64,000 nt of DNA, taken from the NCBI RefSeq assembly GCF_003312875.1, contig NZ_CP015163.1, positions 9,057,444 to 9,121,443 of the forward strand, given 5' to 3'. Under the pieces are notes generated by a model. That model searched no databases. It saw only the letters and a list, made by a program, of their open reading frames with translations, and had not been told where the DNA came from. The number at the start of each line of letters is the position of its first letter. Position 1 is the first letter of the stretch. Shown in pieces: positions 24,797 to 32,190 of this stretch. The position numbers and the translations under genes are program-made. Source of the DNA: Amycolatopsis albispora (GTDB lineage Bacteria > Actinomycetota > Actinomycetes > Mycobacteriales > Pseudonocardiaceae).

Positions 24797-26014
24797 GTGG
24801 ACGAGGTCGCCAGGATCACCGCGTCGATGGAACAGGCCACCGGCTTCCCGACGGTCGACCGGATGCACCGGTTCACCGCCGAAATCGCGGAGAAGCACCC
24901 CGCCACGGTCTCGGTGTCGATGCTGGGCAGCTCGAAACTGGGCGACCCGATCCACCACGTCCGGGTCGGCGACGGCGCGCGGCAGGTGGTGGTGATCGGC
25001 AGCCCGCACCCCAACGAGCCGATCGGCCTGCTCACCATCCGGCAGCTGATCCGCGTGCTCGCCCAGGACACCGAACTCCGCGACGCACTCGACGCTACCT
25101 GGCACTTCGTGCCGTGTGCCGATCCCGACGGCACGCGGTTGAACGAGGGCTGGTTCGACGGCCCGCTCACCCGCGACCACGTGGCCCGCAACTTCTACCG
25201 GCCGCCGAGCGACGAGCAGGTCGAGTGGACCTTCCCGGTGCACTGGCGCGGGCGTCGCATCGGCGCGCCGATCCCGGAGACCCGCGCGCTGATGCGGTTG
25301 ATCGACGCCACCCGCCCGCAGCTGATCGCCTCGCTGCACAACGCCGACTTCGGCGGCGGCTTCTTCTACGTCGCCGGTCGTGGCGACGCCGGCTACTACG
25401 CCGCGCTCACCGCGTTGCTGGACGAGGCCGGGATTCCACTGGAGAGCGGGGAACCGGACGCGCCGGGGGCCCGCGCGCTCGCGCCGGCCGTGTTCGAGAT
25501 GCCGTCGTTCGGCGCGATCGCCGAGGCGATGGGCGGGCCGCTGCTCACCGGCGGCAGCACCATGGACTACTCCGCGCGCTACGGCAGTTCGGTGCTGATC
25601 AGCGAACTCCCGCTGTGGATCGACCACGGCCCGGCCCGGCTGGACGCCACCCACGGCCAGGACCTGGAGTTCTTCACCGAGCTGCTGCGGCCGCTGCGGT
25701 TGAGCGGGCGCAGCCCGTTCGAACGCGCGATCACCGACGCGCTGCGCTGGTTCCGGTTCTCCGGCGGGCAGGTGTGGCCGAGCGTGATCCGCCTGCGGTG
25801 CGCCGGGATGCTGCTGCGGTTGTTCGCCGACGAACCGGCGTCACCGGAGATCGAAGCCGCGCGCGCGACGCTGACGCCGGTCTTCGAGCGCTGGTGCGCC
25901 GAAGTCGCCGAGCGTGCGCCGGGCACGCTCGTGCCGCCGCACCGGCTGGCCGGGGTGCAGGCGGGCGCGATCGTCACCGCGGTGACCCGGCTGCGGGACG
26001 GCCTGCCCGTGTGA
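24797..26014 (+). CDS. M14 family zinc carboxypeptidase
   Basis: A protein of 405 residues from GTG, with GGAGGG upstream. Zinc ligands His71 and Glu74 are in SPHPNEPIG and the third, His181, in IASLHNADFGGG, as in M14 peptidases. There is no signal peptide, so it acts in the cytosol unless exported another way. Metal-dependent cleavage of a C-terminal amino acid or amidated peptide is the expected reaction; the substrate is unknown. Likely regulated by the adjacent TetR protein. Confidence 0.85.
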   Translation: MDEVARITASMEQATGFPTVDRMHRFTAEIAEKHPATVSVSMLGSSKLGDPIHHVRVGDGARQVVVIGSPHPNEPIGLLTIRQLIRVLAQDTELRDALDATWHFVPCADPDGTRLNEGWFDGPLTRDHVARNFYRPPSDEQVEWTFPVHWRGRRIGAPIPETRALMRLIDATRPQLIASLHNADFGGGFFYVAGRGDAGYYAALTALLDEAGIPLESGEPDAPGARALAPAVFEMPSFGAIAEAMGGPLLTGGSTMDYSARYGSSVLISELPLWIDHGPARLDATHGQDLEFFTELLRPLRLSGRSPFERAITDALRWFRFSGGQVWPSVIRLRCAGMLLRLFADEPASPEIEAARATLTPVFERWCAEVAERAPGTLVPPHRLAGVQAGAIVTAVTRLRDGLPV

Positions 26015-26100
26015 CTGCTCCATCCGGGTAGCGCGGGAACTGAACGCCCCGAGCCGACGACCTCCTCTTCGAACGGCAGGTGAAGGGAAGGGCGGGATGC

Positions 26101-26838
26101 ATGGCCTGGTACGACGATGACGACCTGTGGGCCGGTTTCGCCGGGGTGATGTTCTCCCAGCGCCGAGCCGCCGAAGCTGCCGAGCTGGTCGCCAAATCGC
26201 CGTTGCTCGCCTTTCCCGCCGGGTCCAGGGTGCTGGACCTGTGCTGCGGACCGGCCATCCACCTGGTGCCGCTGGCCCAGCGCGGTGACCGGGTCACCGG
26301 GGTGGACCTGAGCGAGGTCATGCTCGCGCGTGCCCGCGAGGCCTGCGACGAAGCGGGCGTCGAGGTCCGGCTGGTGCGGGCCGACATGCGGGAGTTCACC
26401 GAGGAACGCGGTTTCGACGTGGTGCTCAACCTCTACACCTCGTTCGGCTACTTCGACGATCCCGCCGACAACCTGCGGGTGCTGCGCAACGCCCGCGCCA
26501 GCCTCGACCGCGGCGGGTCGCTGCTGGTCGACGTGCTGGGCAAGGAAGTGCTGGCGAGCTGGGTCGGCCGCCCGCAGGCGATCGACACCGAGGACGGCAC
26601 GGTCTTCATGCGCGACACCATTCTCGACGACTGGACACGTCTCCGTACCGATTGGACACTCGTCGCCGGTGACACCGCCCGCCACGCCACCATCACCAGT
26701 TTCCTGTACAGCGCGGCGGAACTGCGGGCGCTGTTCGAGCAGGCCGGGTTCACCGGGGTCGAGTGCTTCGGCGACTTCGACGGCAGGCCGTACGACAACC
26801 ACGCCCGACGGCTGATCGTGCGTGGCCGTGCGAACTGA
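26101..26838 (+). CDS. Class I SAM-dependent methyltransferase
   Basis: A protein of 245 residues from ATG 26101; an in-frame start at 26080 would add 7 residues. SAM motif I is VLDLCCGPAIHLVPL (residues 44-58), motif II has GVDLSEVMLARARE and motif III VVLNLYTSFGYFDD. The acceptor cannot be read. Its end overlaps the FecCD permease by 17 bp, so it belongs to the six-gene unit ending at 31920. It could modify the imported or produced small molecule. That is inference from context. Confidence 0.85.
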   Translation: MAWYDDDDLWAGFAGVMFSQRRAAEAAELVAKSPLLAFPAGSRVLDLCCGPAIHLVPLAQRGDRVTGVDLSEVMLARAREACDEAGVEVRLVRADMREFTEERGFDVVLNLYTSFGYFDDPADNLRVLRNARASLDRGGSLLVDVLGKEVLASWVGRPQAIDTEDGTVFMRDTILDDWTRLRTDWTLVAGDTARHATITSFLYSAAELRALFEQAGFTGVECFGDFDGRPYDNHARRLIVRGRAN

Positions 26839-27931
26839 GGTGCGCGGCGAGCCGCGCTGGCGCCTGCTCGCCGAACCGTCGGCCCCCGGCACGCCCGCGA
26901 AAGGCGGGCTGACCGGCGGCATCGTGGTGCTTTCGGTGGTGCTGCTGGTTTCTGTGCTCGCGGGCATCGCGCTCGGCCCGACCGTGGTGCCGCTCGACGA
27001 GGTGCTGCGTTACCTGCGTGCCGCGCTCACCGGGGGCCAGATCGGCCACACCGAGGTCACCGGGTACTCGATCGTCTGGGAGGTGCGCACGCCGCGGGTG
27101 CTGCTCGCGGTGGTCGTCGGCGCCGGACTTGCCGTGGTCGGTGTCGCGCTTCAGGCCTTGGTGCGCAACGCACTGGCTGAGCCGTTCGTGCTCGGCATTT
27201 CGTCGGGGGCGTCGGTCGGGGCGACCGCGGTGGTGGTGTTCGGCTTGTTCGCCTCGCTCGGTGTGCTCGCCATGTCGGTGGCGGCATTCCTCGGTGCGCT
27301 GCTCGCCACCGTGCTGGTCTACTTCGCCGCACGCAGCGCGCTCGGGCTCACCCCGCTGCGGCTCGTGCTGACCGGGGTCGCGCTCGCCTACGCCTTCCAG
27401 GCGGTGATGAGCATGATCGTGTTCCTGGCGCCGAACAGCCAGGCGGCGCAGACGGTGTTGTTCTGGCTGCTCGGCAGCCTCGGCGCGGCGAGCTGGCAGT
27501 CGCTGCCGATCGCGGCGGCCGCGGTGGTGGTGACCGTGGTCCTGCTGCTGCGCAAGAGCAGGCCGCTCGACATCCTTTCGCTCGGCGACGAAACCGCGGC
27601 GAGCCTCGGGGTGGACGCGGCGGCGTTGCGGCGCGGGCTGTTCCTGCTGACCGCGGGCGCGACCGGGTTGCTGGTGGCGGTCAGCGGCGCGATCCCGTTC
27701 GTCGGGCTGGTGCTGCCGCACGTGGTCCGGATCGTGGTCGGCTCGAGCCACCGCCGGGTGCTCGCGATCGCGCCGCTGGCCGGCGCGATCTTCCTGGTCT
27801 GGGTGGACCTGCTGGCCAGGACGGTGGTCGCGCCGGAGGAACTGCCGCTCGGCGTGATCACCGCGCTGATCGGGGTGCCGGTGTTCATCGGGTTGATGCG
27901 CCGCCGCGGTTACCTGTTCGGAGATCGCTGA
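26822..27931 (+). CDS. FecCD-type ABC importer permease
   Basis: A protein of 369 residues with about ten hydrophobic helices. PRVLLAVVVGAGLAVVGVALQALVRNALAEPFVLGISSGAS and FVGLVLPHVVRIVVGSSHRRVL are hallmark segments of BtuC/FecCD permeases for iron-siderophores, haem or B12 (quoted here as two separate family blocks). The start is GTG 26822 inside the methyltransferase gene. It is coupled to the ATPase gene by TGATG. A single permease gene implies a homodimer. Confidence 0.93.
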   Translation: MAVRTEVRGEPRWRLLAEPSAPGTPAKGGLTGGIVVLSVVLLVSVLAGIALGPTVVPLDEVLRYLRAALTGGQIGHTEVTGYSIVWEVRTPRVLLAVVVGAGLAVVGVALQALVRNALAEPFVLGISSGASVGATAVVVFGLFASLGVLAMSVAAFLGALLATVLVYFAARSALGLTPLRLVLTGVALAYAFQAVMSMIVFLAPNSQAAQTVLFWLLGSLGAASWQSLPIAAAAVVVTVVLLLRKSRPLDILSLGDETAASLGVDAAALRRGLFLLTAGATGLLVAVSGAIPFVGLVLPHVVRIVVGSSHRRVLAIAPLAGAIFLVWVDLLARTVVAPEELPLGVITALIGVPVFIGLMRRRGYLFGDR

Positions 27932-28725
27932 TGGGACAGGCAAGGCTTTCGTTGCAGGACGTGTCGGTCGAGGTCGCCGGGCAGGCGCTGGTCCGCGAGC
28001 TGTGCCTCGACGTGGGCGAGGGCGAAGTGGTCGGCCTGGTCGGGCCCAACGGCAGCGGCAAGTCGACCGCGTTGCGCTGCGTCTACCGCGCGCTGCGCCC
28101 GACCCGCGGTGCCGTGCTGCTCAACGACGAGGACCTGAGCGGTGTGCCGCTGGCCGAGAGCGCGCGCTCGATCGCCGCGCTCACCCAGGACAGCCGCGCC
28201 GAGCTGGACTTCACCGTGGAGGAGGTGGTGGCGCTCGGGCGGTCTCCGCACCAGCGCGGCAACGCCCGGCTCACCGCGCGCGAACGCCAGCTGTGCCGGG
28301 ACGCGTTGCGGCGCATGGACATCACGCACCTGGCGTTGCGCAGCGTGCTGTCGCTGTCCGGCGGCGAGCGCCAGCGGGTGCTGATGGCCAGGGCGCTGGT
28401 GCAGGAGCCGAGCGTGCTCGTTCTCGACGAGCCGACCAACCACCTCGACGTGCGCCACCAGGTGGAACTGCTGAGCTTCCTGGCCGGGTGCGGGCTGACC
28501 GTGCTGGTCGCGTTGCACGACCTGAACCTCGCCGCCGCGGTGTGCCAGCGCATCGCGGTGCTGCGTGACGGCGAGCTGGCCGCGTGCGGTCCGCCCGCCG
28601 AGATCCTCACGCCCGAACTGGTGCTGGACGTGTTCGGCGTGCACGCCAGCGTGGTGGCCCACCCGCGCACCGGGATCACCCAGCTGCTCTACGACCTGGA
28701 CCCCGAAAGGACGGACCACGGATGA
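27931..28725 (+). CDS. FecE-type ABC importer ATPase
   Basis: A protein of 264 residues. Walker A GPNGSGKST is at residues 38-46, the signature is LSGGERQRV, Walker B is VLVLDEPTNHLD and the H-loop is in VALHDLNLA. All motifs are intact. It is typical of siderophore, haem or B12 import ATPases and pairs with the preceding permease. It overlaps the binding-protein gene by ATGA. Confidence 0.94.
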   Translation: MGQARLSLQDVSVEVAGQALVRELCLDVGEGEVVGLVGPNGSGKSTALRCVYRALRPTRGAVLLNDEDLSGVPLAESARSIAALTQDSRAELDFTVEEVVALGRSPHQRGNARLTARERQLCRDALRRMDITHLALRSVLSLSGGERQRVLMARALVQEPSVLVLDEPTNHLDVRHQVELLSFLAGCGLTVLVALHDLNLAAAVCQRIAVLRDGELAACGPPAEILTPELVLDVFGVHASVVAHPRTGITQLLYDLDPERTDHG

Positions 28726-29717
28726 AAAAGCGTTCCCGCCTGCTGGTGCTGCTGGCCTTGCTGCCCTTGGTGACGGCGTGCGGTGCCACTGTCGAGCCCG
28801 CCCCGGCGGGTGAGCAGGCCGCCACCGCGACGGTGACCAACTGCGGTGAGCAGGTCACCTACCCGACGCCGCAGCGCGCGGTGTCGTACGACATCAGCGG
28901 CACGGAGAAGATGTTCGCGCTCGGCCTGGCCGACCGGATGCGCGGGTACGTGCTGAACAAGGTGGCCGATCCGTCGATCGACGGCTCGGCGTACAAGGCG
29001 GACTACGCCAAGGTGCCGCGGCTCGGCACCGCGCGGATCACCAGGGAGATCGTGGTGGACGCGCAGGCCGACTGGGTGTTCGCCGGCTGGAACTCCGGGT
29101 TCAGCGAGGAACGCGGGATCACCCCGAAACTGCTGGAGCAGCTGGGCATCCGGAGCTACCTGCACACCGAGACCTGCTGGGACTACGGCACCGCGAAGGT
29201 GGCGGTGTCCCCGCTCGAAGCGCTGTTCACCGACCTGGAGAACCTGGGCAAGATCTTCCACGTCGAGGCACGCGCGACGGAACTGGTGGGGGAGTTGCGC
29301 GGCAGGCTGGACGCGGTGCGCCAGGGTGCGCCCGCCGGTGCCGAACCGCCCAGGGTCTTCGTCTACGACTCGGGCACCGACCAGCCGTTCACCGCGGGCA
29401 AGCACGCCGCGCCCACCGACATCATCGCCGCGGCGGGCGGGCGCAACGTCTTCGGTGAGCTGGCCGACGGCTGGGGCTCGGTCGGCTGGGAGCCGGTGGT
29501 CCAGGCGCAGCCGGAGGTGATCGTGGTGGTCGACTACGGCGACCAGCCGGCCCAGGCGAAGATCGACTTCGTGAAGTCCTTCGAGGGGCTGAAGAACTCA
29601 CCGGCGGTGCGCGAGAACCGGTTCCACGTGATGTCGATCGGCGAGCTGGTCAGCGGGCCGCGCAACATCGCCGGTGCCGAGAACCTGGCGGGCTACCTGC
29701 GGTCGATCGGCCGATGA
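28722..29717 (+). CDS. Lipoprotein substrate-binding protein of metal-chelate importer
   Basis: A protein of 331 residues. A type II signal sequence ends in the lipobox LVTAC, with Cys20 lipidated. The mature part has the two-lobed layout of cluster A helical-linker binding proteins (PRAVSYDISGTEKMFALGL, ADWVFAGWNSGF, QPEVIVVVDYG). The ligand is a siderophore or other chelate, not readable from sequence. The unusual GTEKMFALGL suggests a group separate from the canonical FepB/BtuF proteins. It overlaps the PLP enzyme gene by ATGA. Confidence 0.9.
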   Translation: MKKRSRLLVLLALLPLVTACGATVEPAPAGEQAATATVTNCGEQVTYPTPQRAVSYDISGTEKMFALGLADRMRGYVLNKVADPSIDGSAYKADYAKVPRLGTARITREIVVDAQADWVFAGWNSGFSEERGITPKLLEQLGIRSYLHTETCWDYGTAKVAVSPLEALFTDLENLGKIFHVEARATELVGELRGRLDAVRQGAPAGAEPPRVFVYDSGTDQPFTAGKHAAPTDIIAAAGGRNVFGELADGWGSVGWEPVVQAQPEVIVVVDYGDQPAQAKIDFVKSFEGLKNSPAVRENRFHVMSIGELVSGPRNIAGAENLAGYLRSIGR

Positions 29718-30754
29718 CGCACACCCCGGAGACCCCGGTGCTGGCCGGGGTGCACGAGCACATCACCGACGCGATCAAGGACCCGAGCCTGATCCGGCTG
29801 GGCCCGAACCTGGTGCTGGCCCGGTTCGAGACGATGAAGGTCTATGCCGCGCTCGGTGCGGTCCGGTCGTTGCTGGACAGCGGAATCGTGCGGGCCGGCC
29901 AGACGCTGATCGACTCGTCGAGCGGCATCTACGCGCTCGCGCTGGCGATGGCCTGCCACCGCTACGGCCTGCGCTGCCACATCGTCGCGTCGACCACGGT
30001 GGACGCGACGATCCGCGCGCAGCTGGAGGTGCTCGGCGCGACGGTGGACCAGATGCCGCCGTCGGCGAGCCTGCAACTGGACCAGGAGCGGCGCGTGCGC
30101 CGGGTGCGCGAGCTGCTGGCCGAGCACCCGGACATGCACTGGATGCGGCAATACCACGACGAGGTGCACTACGCCGGGTACGCCGAACTGGCCGAGATCG
30201 CGGTGCGGTCGCTGCCCGCGGGGCCGCTCACCGTGGTCGGCGCGGTCGGCACCGGGGCGTCCACCGGCGGGCTGGTGCGGTCGCTGCGGCGGCGTGACCC
30301 GGACGTGCGGCTGACCGGGATCCAGCCGTTCGGCAGCGTGACCTTCGGCAGCGAGCGGCTGGCCGATCCGGAGGCGATCATCGCCGGGATCGGCAGCTCG
30401 ATCCCGTTCGGCAACGTGCGGCACACGCTGTACGACCGGTTGCACTGGGTGGATTTCCGGTACGCGATGGCCGGCGCCGTCGGGTTGCTGCGGGAGCACG
30501 CGGTGTTCGCCGGGCTGTCCACCGGGGCCGCGTACCTGGCCGCGCGGTGGGAGGCGCGGGCGGAACCGGGGCGGATGTTCCTGGTGATCGGCGCCGACAC
30601 CGGGCACCGGTATGTCGACAAGGTGTTTTCCCGGCACCAGGAGGCGCTCGATCCGGAGCTGCTCTTCCCGGTGGAGGTCGGCTCGCTGGCCGCGCTGACC
30701 CTGCCGTGGTCCACAATGGACTGGGCGCGGCGGGCGTACCGGGTGGGCCGATGA
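29714..30754 (+). CDS. SbnA-like fold-type II PLP enzyme, atypical
   Basis: A protein of 346 residues. Overall pattern follows cysteine-synthase-like SbnA (staphyloferrin B pathway): VTFGSERLADPEAIIAGIG, VFAGLSTGAAYLAA and IGADTGHRYVDKVFS line up with SbnA blocks as recalled. The presumed PLP lysine is Lys42 in FETMKVYAA. The usual cofactor loop S-G-N-x-G reads SSSGIYALALA (from residue 68), so the PLP-contacting Asn is Ile. Beta-substitution on serine or O-phosphoserine to make a diaminopropionate-type product is possible. The loop change leaves the reaction uncertain. Coupled on both sides by ATGA overlaps. Confidence 0.75.
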   Translation: MTHTPETPVLAGVHEHITDAIKDPSLIRLGPNLVLARFETMKVYAALGAVRSLLDSGIVRAGQTLIDSSSGIYALALAMACHRYGLRCHIVASTTVDATIRAQLEVLGATVDQMPPSASLQLDQERRVRRVRELLAEHPDMHWMRQYHDEVHYAGYAELAEIAVRSLPAGPLTVVGAVGTGASTGGLVRSLRRRDPDVRLTGIQPFGSVTFGSERLADPEAIIAGIGSSIPFGNVRHTLYDRLHWVDFRYAMAGAVGLLREHAVFAGLSTGAAYLAARWEARAEPGRMFLVIGADTGHRYVDKVFSRHQEALDPELLFPVEVGSLAALTLPWSTMDWARRAYRVGR

Positions 30755-31920
30755 CCATCGTGCTGCTGGAGGCGCTTTCGTTCGGGCTGGGCAGGCTCGC
30801 CGACGCGGCGGCCGCGGCCGGGCAGCGGCTGGTGCTGTGCACCGGCGACCGGTCGATCTACCGGCACGAGCTGAGCCGGTGCGAACTCGAGGTCATCGAC
30901 GTGGACACCTTCGACGCAAACGCTTGCGCCCAGGTGCTTTCCGCGCTTCCGGACCTGGCCGGGCTGATCAGCTCCACCGACACCTGGGCGGTTCCCGGGG
31001 CCCGGCTGGCCGCCGAGTTCGGCCTGCCCGGTCCGTCGGTGGACGCCGTCCGGACGCTGCGGGACAAGGCACGCGTGCGGCAGCTGCTGCACGCACGCGG
31101 GCTGAGCCGGGGGACGGCCGTGGACGCGGTGCCCTCGCTCATCGGGTTTCCGCTGGTGGTCAAGGATTCGGCGGGCACGTCGTCGCGGGAGGTCTCGCTG
31201 GTGCACTCGGCCGCGGAGCTGCGGGCGGTGCTGTCGTCGGCGGGGCCGTTGAAGGGACGGCTGATCGCGGAGCCGTACGTCGCCGGGCCGGTTTACAGCG
31301 CGGAAACGCTGACGTGGCAAGGGGAGACGCGGTTGCTGGGGGTGTCGAGCAGGCAGCTGTCGCGCGAGTTCCGGTTCCGGGAGGAGTCGGCGGCGTTCCC
31401 GGTCGCGTTCGGGGGCAAGGACACCGATGTGCTGCGATCCTGGGTTTCGGAGGTGCTGGCGGTCGCCGGGCACACGCGGGGATTCGCGCACGTCGAGTTC
31501 GTGCTGACCGGGGCGGGGCCGGAACTGGTCGAGATCAACGCGCGCATCGGCGGCGCGCTGGTCGGCGAGGCGTTGTGCCGCGCACTGGGCACGAACGTGT
31601 ACGAAGCGATGGTGCAGCTGGCGTTGGGAACGCGGCCGTTGCTGCTGGACGCCGTGGTCCCGGGTGGCCCGGCCGTGGCGTTCAGCCTGATCTACCCGGC
31701 GCGGCCGGGACGGCTCGAGGGCTGGTCCGGGCTGGACGCCCTGGCCGCGCACCCCGGCGACCCGGAGTGGTACCCGACGGCCGCCGTCGGCGACACCGTC
31801 ACCACACTGGCGGACCAGCGCGCTTGCACCGGCCTCGTCCTGGTACAGGGGGACACCGCGGAACTGGCCGCACACCGAGCCCACGCCGCCGCCGCGACCA
31901 TCCACCCGATCATGTCGTAG
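30751..31920 (+). CDS. ATP-grasp carboxylate-amine ligase-like protein
   Basis: A protein of 389 residues. An N-terminal pre-ATP-grasp domain (residues 1-100) precedes an ATP-grasp fold: Lys138 in PLVVKDS, AEPYVAGPVYSAET near 173-186, and the Mg-binding ELVEINARIGG at 258-268. The layout resembles dipeptide and amino-acid ligases. It ends a six-gene overlapping run with a SbnA-like enzyme and a chelate importer, so it may join amino acids into the transported compound. No NRPS, NIS synthetase or SbnB-like dehydrogenase is present. A large hairpin follows 33 bp downstream. Confidence 0.8.
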   Translation: MTIVLLEALSFGLGRLADAAAAAGQRLVLCTGDRSIYRHELSRCELEVIDVDTFDANACAQVLSALPDLAGLISSTDTWAVPGARLAAEFGLPGPSVDAVRTLRDKARVRQLLHARGLSRGTAVDAVPSLIGFPLVVKDSAGTSSREVSLVHSAAELRAVLSSAGPLKGRLIAEPYVAGPVYSAETLTWQGETRLLGVSSRQLSREFRFREESAAFPVAFGGKDTDVLRSWVSEVLAVAGHTRGFAHVEFVLTGAGPELVEINARIGGALVGEALCRALGTNVYEAMVQLALGTRPLLLDAVVPGGPAVAFSLIYPARPGRLEGWSGLDALAAHPGDPEWYPTAAVGDTVTTLADQRACTGLVLVQGDTAELAAHRAHAAAATIHPIMS

Positions 31921-31953
31921 CCTGCGGTCAGCTGACGCCGCCGCTCCCGCCGA

Positions 31954-32008
31954 GGACACGAATGTGGCTTTCGGGGCGAATTCCGCCCCGAAAGCCACAT
32001 TCGTGTCC
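31954..32008. terminator. Long perfect hairpin between convergent operons
   Basis: A 25-bp perfect stem (31954-31978 with 31984-32008) encloses a 5-nt loop. It sits between the convergent ATP-grasp and ABC exporter genes and could terminate both. The arms contain GAATGTGGCTTTC, the core of a repeat family also found at 32.07, 54.57-54.90 and 57.32 kb. No U-tract follows. Confidence 0.7.
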
Positions 32009-32070
32009 ATCGGTCAGGGCGAGCGCCCCTCCATCGGCCGGGCGGCGGCCCCCGCCCGGGTCACGGCAAC

Positions 32071-32123
32071 GCTATGAATGTGGCTTTCATAGCGTCTGGC
32101 GCAATGAAAGCCACATTCATTGC
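32071..32123. repeat. Double hairpin, same core repeat
   Basis: Two 23-nt hairpins, GCTATGAA-TGTGGCT-TTCATAGC (32071-32093) and GCAATGAA-AGCCACA-TTCATTGC (32101-32123), have opposite loops. Together they can instead pair as one 17-bp stem (32074-32090 with 32104-32120). The core is shared with 31954-32008. Confidence 0.7.
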
Positions 32124-32162
32124 ACGCCGCACGCCGCACGCCGCACGCCGCACGCCGCACGC
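32122..32162. repeat. GCACGCC heptamer tandem repeat
   Basis: Five full and one partial copy of GCACGCC in direct tandem follow the double hairpin and end about 29 bp before the stop of the convergent ABC gene. No coding or protein-binding role is visible. Tract length may vary between strains. Confidence 0.8.
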
Positions 32163-32190
32163 GGCCCTCGCCGAGCCGGACCGATCCCCG

